DNA from: Vibrio sp. J1-1
Lineage (GTDB): Bacteria; Pseudomonadota; Gammaproteobacteria; Enterobacterales; Vibrionaceae
Assembly: GCF_021728395.1 (NCBI RefSeq)
Contig: NZ_JAKKCM010000007.1
Span: forward strand, 79,339 to 143,338
Reading direction: 5' to 3'
Length of the DNA: 64,000 nucleotides
Part shown: piece after piece, positions 59,137-64,000 of the stretch
Numbering within the stretch: the stretch's first letter is position 1
Layout of the letters: each line of letters opens with the position of its first letter
Notes under the pieces: model-generated
Database searches by the model: none
The model's input: only the letters and a program-made list of their open reading frames with translations
Told to the model about the DNA's origin: nothing
Made by a program: the position numbers and the translations under genes

Positions 59137-59409
59137 GTTTGCTCCATAACATCTAAACTAACAAACCATCTCACGGAGAAAAGTAAACCCCTCAACTCCA
59201 TAAAATAGCTTTTCTAATATGTCATGTAACATGTGGCTGACAAATGTAAATTCAAGGTCAATCCAACTAAAAACAGTGTTTTTTTACAAAAATTTAATTA
59301 TCCTACCCTGCTAAAAGCACCTAAAACGTTGTGCATATCCCACACGCACAGTATTAATTTGTGATATAAATCACCATAATTTCAACATCATCCATCTAAG
59401 AAGAACTAA

Positions 59410-60285
59410 ATGACTAGCATTGGCACCAAATTTCTACTTGCTCAAAGGTTTACTTTTGACCCAAATAGTAATTCGCTCGCTGACCAACAAAACGACAACG
59501 ATGTTGTACGTTTAGGAAGCAACGAAAGTCGCATTCTCCTGATGTTGGCAGAAAGACCCAACGAAGTGTTAACCCGCAACGAACTCCACGAGTTTGTTTG
59601 GCGTGAACAAGGTTTTGAGGTGGATGACTCAAGCCTTACTCAAGCGATCTCAACCCTGCGTAAGATGTTGAAGGACTCAACAAAATCTCCAGAGTATGTA
59701 AAAACCGTACCAAAGCGTGGCTACCAGTTAATCTGTTCTGTAGAACGATTAAATCCGCTTTCTTCTGTTGTTAACTCAGACACTGAAGAGCTAGCTTCAG
59801 ACGATGAGTCAGACAAAGCAAAAAGTATGGTTATTTCTGACGAGCCACCAGCAGAGGCGATCTCGGAAACAAAAGTAGAACACGAATTTCGTAGTGAACA
59901 AGCTCAGGTTCAGCCTCAAAGGAAACCGAATATGTGGTTGCCTCGCCTGATTTTATTGTTAGCTATATTGTTTCCAATTGGCGTACTGCTATTCACGAAC
60001 CCCGCGGAGTCCCAATTCCGTCAGGTAGATATTTATCAAAATGTACCTGTGCTAACGCCTGTGAATCACCCTCAAATTAATGATTGGCTGCCTTCCATCA
60101 AGCAATGCGTGGAACGCTATGTGGAACATCACGCAAAGGGTTCCTTGCCTGTTGAAGTCATCGCAACGGGTGGCCAGAACAATCAACTGGTGCTGAACTA
60201 TATCCATGACATTGACCACTCTTATGAGAATGTCACGCTGCGTATTGTTTCTGGTCAAAGTGACCCAACCGATATCTGTAAATAA
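59410..60285 (+). CDS. toxR: ToxR, membrane-bound transcriptional regulator
   Basis: A 291-residue bitopic regulator controlling outer membrane porins and virulence traits. An OmpR-type winged-helix domain (about 8-115; SNESRILLMLAERPNEVLTR) is followed by an acidic linker, a single membrane helix (about 175-196) and a periplasmic domain. The periplasmic cysteines are Cys233 and Cys290, expected to form the redox-sensitive disulfide. The variable linker (about 117-170) differs between species. It is divergent from htpG and followed by toxS 12 bases after its stop. Confidence 0.97.
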   Translation: MTSIGTKFLLAQRFTFDPNSNSLADQQNDNDVVRLGSNESRILLMLAERPNEVLTRNELHEFVWREQGFEVDDSSLTQAISTLRKMLKDSTKSPEYVKTVPKRGYQLICSVERLNPLSSVVNSDTEELASDDESDKAKSMVISDEPPAEAISETKVEHEFRSEQAQVQPQRKPNMWLPRLILLLAILFPIGVLLFTNPAESQFRQVDIYQNVPVLTPVNHPQINDWLPSIKQCVERYVEHHAKGSLPVEVIATGGQNNQLVLNYIHDIDHSYENVTLRIVSGQSDPTDICK

Positions 60286-60297
60286 GAGGAGGCCATT

Positions 60298-60813
60298 ATG
60301 AAGATAAAGTTTGCATCTGCGGTTTTGGCCGTATCCGCTCTATTCAGTGGCTGGTTATATTGGGGCAGCGACCTCAAAATTGAACAGGTCCTGACCGCTA
60401 ACGAATGGCAATCTGCCATGGTGACACTCATTACTGATAAGTTGCCGCATGACACGGTAGGTCCGTTGCGTAAGGTCAATGTAGAATCCAACGTGAAATA
60501 TCTGCCTAATGGCGAGTACATCCGTGTAGCAAACATTAAACTGTTTGCCCAAGGTTCTACGGCGGAATCAACCATCAATATATCAGAGAAAGGTCGCTGG
60601 GAAGTGAGCGATAATTACCTGCTCGTTTCGCCGTCTGAGTTCAAAGACATTTCGTCTTCTCAGTCGAGAGACTTCTCTGAAGAACAGCTTCGCTTGATCA
60701 CTCAAATCTTCAGGCTGGATGCAGAGCAAAGCCGCCGTATTGATGTGGTTAACGAGAAAACACTGTTATTAACTAGCCTGAATCACGGTTCTACGGTACT
60801 GTTTAGAAACTAA
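60298..60813 (+). CDS. toxS: ToxS, ToxR periplasmic effector
   Basis: A 171-residue protein with one N-terminal membrane segment (about 5-22) and a periplasmic domain that binds and stabilises ToxR and helps sense bile. It follows toxR with a 12-base gap containing the AAGAGGAGG ribosome site, so the two are co-transcribed. A terminator hairpin follows directly. Confidence 0.95.
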   Translation: MKIKFASAVLAVSALFSGWLYWGSDLKIEQVLTANEWQSAMVTLITDKLPHDTVGPLRKVNVESNVKYLPNGEYIRVANIKLFAQGSTAESTINISEKGRWEVSDNYLLVSPSEFKDISSSQSRDFSEEQLRLITQIFRLDAEQSRRIDVVNEKTLLLTSLNHGSTVLFRN

Positions 60814-60823
60814 TTTACTGACT

Positions 60824-60850
60824 AAAAGGGGGCGAAATGTCCCCTTTATT
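60824..60850 (+). terminator. toxRS terminator
   Basis: AAAGGGG/CCCCTTT stem with a short loop, then TTATT. The next gene starts within seven bases, so readthrough or an internal promoter is needed for it. Confidence 0.72.
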
Positions 60851-60856
60851 GTGCAC

Positions 60857-61612
60857 ATGGACTGGCTAGATACCTTCACGCTCTTTTTGGGCTCCCTTAT
60901 CGCAAACACCTTAGCGTCGCTATCCGGTGGCGGTGCGGGCTTATTGCAATTCCCTTTACTCATTTTTTTAGGCTTACCTTTTTCTGTTGCACTTGGCACT
61001 CATAAAGTCGCCTCCGTTGCCTTAGGCTTGGGTGCAGCCAGCACGCATTTAAAAACCGGTACGATAAAACTCCCCGTAGCACTATATCTGATCCTAGTCG
61101 GTAGTATTGGGGTCATTATTGGTGCCAATATCATCGTCCATATTCCTGATGGTATTGCTGAGAAGATGTTGGGTACCATGATCCTCGCCCTGGGTATCTA
61201 CTCACGACTTAAAAAACAGTTGGGGCAATCAGAGGTGATGATGCATCGCGATCGAACCGGTTGGATCATTGGTGGCTTTGGCATCATGTTGATTGGAATC
61301 ATTAATGGTTCACTCACCGCTGGCTCTGGACTGCTGGTTACTCTATTTTTGGTTCGCTGGTTTGGGTTTGATTATAAACAGGCGGTCGCTTACACCATGA
61401 TTTGCGTTGGCTTATTTTGGAATGGCATTGGAGGCGTCGCCGTCGTACAAGCCGGTGCACCTATTCACTGGGCATGGTTACCCGTATTGCTGTTAAGTTC
61501 CTTTTTAGGCGGAAGCTTGGGCGCTTGGGCTGCCACCCGATATAGTAACCGCGTGATAAAAATTGCGTTTGAAATTCTCACCTTTGCCGTTGGGTTTAAG
61601 CTACTGGTTTAA
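60857..61612 (+). CDS. TSUP (TauE/SafE) family sulfite/organic-acid exporter
   Basis: A 251-residue polytopic protein (about eight helices) of the DUF81/TSUP family, related to YfcA. The repeated glycine-rich motifs SLSGGGAGLLQFP in the first half and NGSLTAGSGLL in the second mark the two homologous halves. I take the ATG at 60857; an in-frame GTG two codons upstream (60851) is the alternative. Substrate is unknown; sulfur-containing or organic anions are typical for the family. Confidence 0.82.
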   Translation: MDWLDTFTLFLGSLIANTLASLSGGGAGLLQFPLLIFLGLPFSVALGTHKVASVALGLGAASTHLKTGTIKLPVALYLILVGSIGVIIGANIIVHIPDGIAEKMLGTMILALGIYSRLKKQLGQSEVMMHRDRTGWIIGGFGIMLIGIINGSLTAGSGLLVTLFLVRWFGFDYKQAVAYTMICVGLFWNGIGGVAVVQAGAPIHWAWLPVLLLSSFLGGSLGAWAATRYSNRVIKIAFEILTFAVGFKLLV

Positions 61613-61660
61613 CGCTAATGGCACTAATTATCTGGTCACTCTCGTTAAAAGGAAAATGAA

Positions 61661-61939
61661 ATGGAAAAAGCAGTGATTAACATCTACTACTGTCGTCAGT
61701 GTAATTGGATGTTACGCTCAACTTGGCTTTCTCAAGAGCTGCTTCATACGTTCAGCGAAGAAATAGAATCCGTTACATTACATCCAGATACCGGAGGTCG
61801 CTTTGAAATATTCTGTAATGGAAAACAAATCTGGGAGCGTAAAAAAGATGGTGGTTTTCCGGAGGCAAAGGTATTGAAACAGAAGGTTAGAGACATTATT
61901 GCACCGGACAGAGATTTAGGACATTCGGATACAAAATAA
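61661..61939 (+). CDS. SelT/SelW/SelH (Rdx) family selenoprotein-like protein, Cys form
   Basis: A 92-residue thioredoxin-like protein. The redox motif CRQC near residues 10-13 replaces the CxxU of eukaryotic selenoprotein W, and the GGRFEIFCNGKQIWERKKDGGFPEAKVLKQ tail (split here) is the family signature. Likely a thiol redox protein; bacterial function is unestablished. It lies 48 bases after the TSUP gene, same strand. Confidence 0.88.
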   Translation: MEKAVINIYYCRQCNWMLRSTWLSQELLHTFSEEIESVTLHPDTGGRFEIFCNGKQIWERKKDGGFPEAKVLKQKVRDIIAPDRDLGHSDTK

Positions 61940-61962
61940 GGGAGTATTGCACTCCCTCTATT
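61939..61962 (+). terminator. Weak terminator after the SelW-like gene
   Basis: AGGGAGT/ACTCCCT stem with a poor T tract (CTATT). Confidence 0.5.
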
Positions 61963-62001
61963 CATGTGAACCGAACTAATCCCTCAGACTGACATCAAGC
62001 C

Positions 62002-62547
62002 TTATATCTCTGTCTGAGCCAACACTGTGCCCTCTGGTGTTTGTACTGTTAATGTCTTTCCATTCATCAAGCCATAGCTTCGTGGTAAGTCATTACGCGG
62101 AAACGTCATAGAACCAGGGTTGAAAATAGTCACCCCATCTTGTAACTCAGCGACAGGTATGTGAGTGTGACCATGGGCGATCACATCCCCTTCTTTCAAC
62201 TCAGGGCGATTGTTACTGTTGTATAAATGACCATGGGTTAAAAACAGACGCTGCCCGGTCTCAAGTAACACCCAAGCATAGTCCATCATCATCGGAAAGC
62301 TTAATAGCATCTGATCTACTTCACTATCACAGTTACCTCGAACCGCGATAATCTGCTTGCTGTACTGATTTAAAAGCTCAGCCACTTGTGCAGGGTTATA
62401 ACCTTCAGGTATCGGATTTCTTGGTCCATGGTAGAGAATGTCTCCCAACAGAACCAAATGATCCGCTCCAGACTTAACAAACAAATCGATGGTTTCTCTC
62501 GTCGCAGGTAAAGAGCCATGCAAATCTGAGGCAAAAAATAGTTTCAC
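62002..62547 (-). CDS. yfcE: YfcE-type metallophosphodiesterase
   Basis: A 181-residue phosphodiesterase of the MPP superfamily. Metal motifs ASDLHG, LLGDIL, RGNCD, LTHGH and GHTHIP occur in order, as in YfcE. The natural substrate is not defined. Monocistronic on the minus strand. Confidence 0.92.
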   Translation of the reverse strand: MKLFFASDLHGSLPATRETIDLFVKSGADHLVLLGDILYHGPRNPIPEGYNPAQVAELLNQYSKQIIAVRGNCDSEVDQMLLSFPMMMDYAWVLLETGQRLFLTHGHLYNSNNRPELKEGDVIAHGHTHIPVAELQDGVTIFNPGSMTFPRNDLPRSYGLMNGKTLTVQTPEGTVLAQTEI

Positions 62548-62605
62548 AGCATCATCTCCTCATAAAATTAGAGGCTATTCTACGTCATTCTGACTGCAGC
62601 TCAAC

Positions 62606-62815
62606 TTACTGGTTGCGAACAAAATCGATCAGCATTGGTAGTAAATAAACCCATGCAGCATAACCAGCCCCTACAAGTATCAACAACCAAACAACCATTG
62701 AGATAAACTTTGACTTTGCTAAGTGATTCAGCGGATCCGGTTCCCCACACCCTGGACAGGTATGAGCTCGTTTAGAAATCTGTTTCTCACAGACCGGACA
62801 AGCAACTAAAGGCAT
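62606..62815 (-). CDS. Small zinc-ribbon membrane protein
   Basis: A 69-residue protein with an N-terminal zinc ribbon, CPVCEKQISKRAHTCPGCG, of the double CxxC type, and a single membrane helix (about 37-58). Unknown function. The ATG start is followed by a typical MPLVACPVC reading. It lies 58 bases upstream of yfcE, on the same strand. Confidence 0.75.
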   Translation of the reverse strand: MPLVACPVCEKQISKRAHTCPGCGEPDPLNHLAKSKFISMVVWLLILVGAGYAAWVYLLPMLIDFVRNQ

Positions 62816-62950
62816 GATAAAAATCCTCGACTATAAGCTTAAGGCACAAAGGATAAGTGCCAATGAACACATATGCAACATCACAAATAGCCAATGCATT
62901 ATAAATGGTTAACTTTCGCCGACTTGAGAAAGGCAAAGCTTAGCCTTGAT

Positions 62951-63364
62951 TTATCTTTCGGCTGATTCTCTTACCATGCCATTGATTACGATATTGTTGT
63001 AACTGACCATGCCAATGACCTCTCCATCTTCAATAACCGGAGCGCGACTAATGCCGAATCGTTCAAACAATCTGGCACAATATTTCACATTCATATCCGG
63101 CCCAACACACAGAGCTGGCTTAGTCATGATCTCGTATATATTCGTTCGCTTTGGTGGTCGATTATTCGACAACACTTTTTTGGCAATATCATTCATTAAT
63201 ACTATGCCGAATTCATCATTGTCATCGCGCTTTTTAACCACCAGCGCTTTAACTTGGTATTTCTTGGCTAGTGTAATCCCTTCATAAACCGTCATCAGCC
63301 CATCTACCATGACGTAAGTCGCAGCCATGACATCTCGAACCCGTACTATTGCCTGATTACTCAT
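62951..63364 (-). CDS. CBS domain protein of the DUF1538/PII-like operon
   Basis: A 137-residue cytosolic protein made of a CBS domain pair (about 10-65 and 76-130). CBS pairs bind adenosyl nucleotides and gate transporters or enzymes. Its start overlaps the preceding PII-like gene stop by four bases (ATGA), so translation is coupled. No catalytic domain is attached, so it probably acts as a regulatory partner. Confidence 0.85.
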   Translation of the reverse strand: MSNQAIVRVRDVMAATYVMVDGLMTVYEGITLAKKYQVKALVVKKRDDNDEFGIVLMNDIAKKVLSNNRPPKRTNIYEIMTKPALCVGPDMNVKYCARLFERFGISRAPVIEDGEVIGMVSYNNIVINGMVRESAER

Positions 63365-63711
63365 AACTCGTCCTCAACAACCTTAGCCAATGTTTCCACC
63401 TGGTGGGCGACACCGACCGCATCTTCAATATCAATTTGAATCGCAATGCCCTGACCGGACTCCTTGTCAAATTCACCGACATCACTGATGGTTTCTAAAA
63501 TGTGCCGAGAGAGATGCTCCTCGACCACAAACAGCAGCACATCTTTTTGTACTTCCAAGGTCAACCCAAAAAAAGTTCGCTTCTGGTTTAACCCTTGACC
63601 TCGAGCATTATTAATCACCGTAGCGCCTGTTGCCCCGGCATCACGAGCAGCATCAAGTACCTTATCTGTTCTGGCATCCTCAACAAACGCAAGTATCAAT
63701 TTAAAGCGCAT
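63361..63711 (-). CDS. PII-like (P-II family) signalling protein
   Basis: A 116-residue protein with the ferredoxin-like PII fold: [38 protein letters not shown] (split in the text) and a trailing acidic C-terminus. It lacks the Tyr51 uridylylation motif of classical GlnB/GlnK T-loops, so it is a PII-like member. I choose the ATG at 63711; upstream codons would extend into the DUF1538 gene. It overlaps that gene by 11 bases and the CBS gene by four. Confidence 0.85.
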   Translation of the reverse strand: MRFKLILAFVEDARTDKVLDAARDAGATGATVINNARGQGLNQKRTFFGLTLEVQKDVLLFVVEEHLSRHILETISDVGEFDKESGQGIAIQIDIEDAVGVAHQVETLAKVVEDEL

Positions 63712-64000
63712 TTTCTTCGTCCTCCGAGGTGTCTTTATTAAGCCATTGAGTAATTTGCGCATATCCCATGACGGATATCATTGGAAACAAACTGGCAAAG
63801 GCAATCAAACCAAAGCCATCTATCATAGGGTTTCTCCCTGGTACAGTAGAAGCCAGTCCTAATCCCAGAGCAGTCACGAGCGGCACAGTGACAGTCGATG
63901 TCGTCACACCACCAGAGTCATAAGCCAAAGGAACGATCATCTGGGGGGCATAAAAGGTCTGGGCCACCACCACGATATAACCTGACATGATGTAATAATG
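63701..64000 (-). CDS. DUF1538 membrane protein, C-terminal part (runs off the window)
   Basis: The reading frame is open to the right edge; the last 99 or so residues are visible. They contain membrane helices and the conserved segment [19 protein letters not shown] of DUF1538. An internal Met (63988) is not the real start. The 3' end overlaps the PII-like gene. DUF1538 proteins have repeated membrane halves; substrate and mechanism are unknown. Confidence 0.85.
   Translation of the reverse strand, partial: HYYIMSGYIVVVAQTFYAPQMIVPLAYDSGGVTTSTVTVPLVTALGLGLASTVPGRNPMIDGFGLIAFASLFPMISVMGYAQITQWLNKDTSEDEENAL

Noticed and set aside
59137-59409. Sigma-32 heat-shock promoter for htpG
   Set aside because: Expected from family knowledge, but no acceptable -35/-10 pair of that class was visible in this spacer.

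Overview
The window is a contiguous piece of a Vibrio main chromosome. Gene order and protein sequences suggest the Harveyi/Parahaemolyticus group; this placement rests on recognition of ToxR/ToxS, TfoS and the conserved gene order, not on a search. No tRNA, rRNA, IS element, prophage or CRISPR array was seen. Nearly all of it is core housekeeping and regulatory sequence.

Layout. (1) 1-8.9 kb: end of minD, minE, then a leftward block yoaA, tsaB, a small unknown gene, slp, an alpha/beta hydrolase, fadD and rnd (order shared in large part with enterobacteria), and rightward purU. (2) 9.1-14.4 kb: a secreted trypsin-like protease with a GlyGly-CTERM tail plus a small lipoprotein, then yecM, argS and a HIT-family gene. 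(3) 14.4-24.1 kb: feoABC behind a Fur box, a gap holding a structured sRNA that I assign to TfoR, tfoS (the membrane-bound chitin-sensing competence regulator), and divergent znuA / znuCB around a Zur box. (4) 24.2-35.6 kb: a TCA block, sdhCDAB-sucABCD leftward and gltA rightward, with two ArcA-like direct repeats upstream of sdhC. (5) 35.7-42.7 kb: Nif3-like protein, DUF1853, pgm, seqA, ybfF, DUF2788, fldA, a DUF4442 protein and fur. (6) 42.8-49.1 kb: glnS, then nagE divergent from nagA-nagC. (7) 49.3-57 kb: a CPA2 antiporter, asnB, rfaH, a POT peptide transporter, hemH and adk. (8) 57.2-61.9 kb: htpG divergent from toxR-toxS, a TSUP transporter and a SelW-like protein. (9) 62-64 kb: yfcE, a zinc-ribbon protein, and an operon of DUF1538 membrane protein, PII-like protein and CBS protein that runs off the right edge.

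How the parts relate: metal homeostasis recurs (Fur and its site at feo, Zur site at znu, Fur-linked flavodoxin, ferrochelatase). Chitin use recurs too: TfoS/TfoR links chitin oligosaccharides to competence, while nagE/nagA/nagC import and process N-acetylglucosamine. The TCA genes sit as one respiratory regulon. The most interesting unexplained signals are a 22-bp-spaced direct repeat immediately upstream of the tfoR promoter, which has the architecture of an AraC-family activator site and may be the TfoS operator; a cluster of GTCAA repeats further upstream; and the DUF1538/PII-like/CBS operon, which looks like a nucleotide-regulated membrane transport system of unknown substrate.
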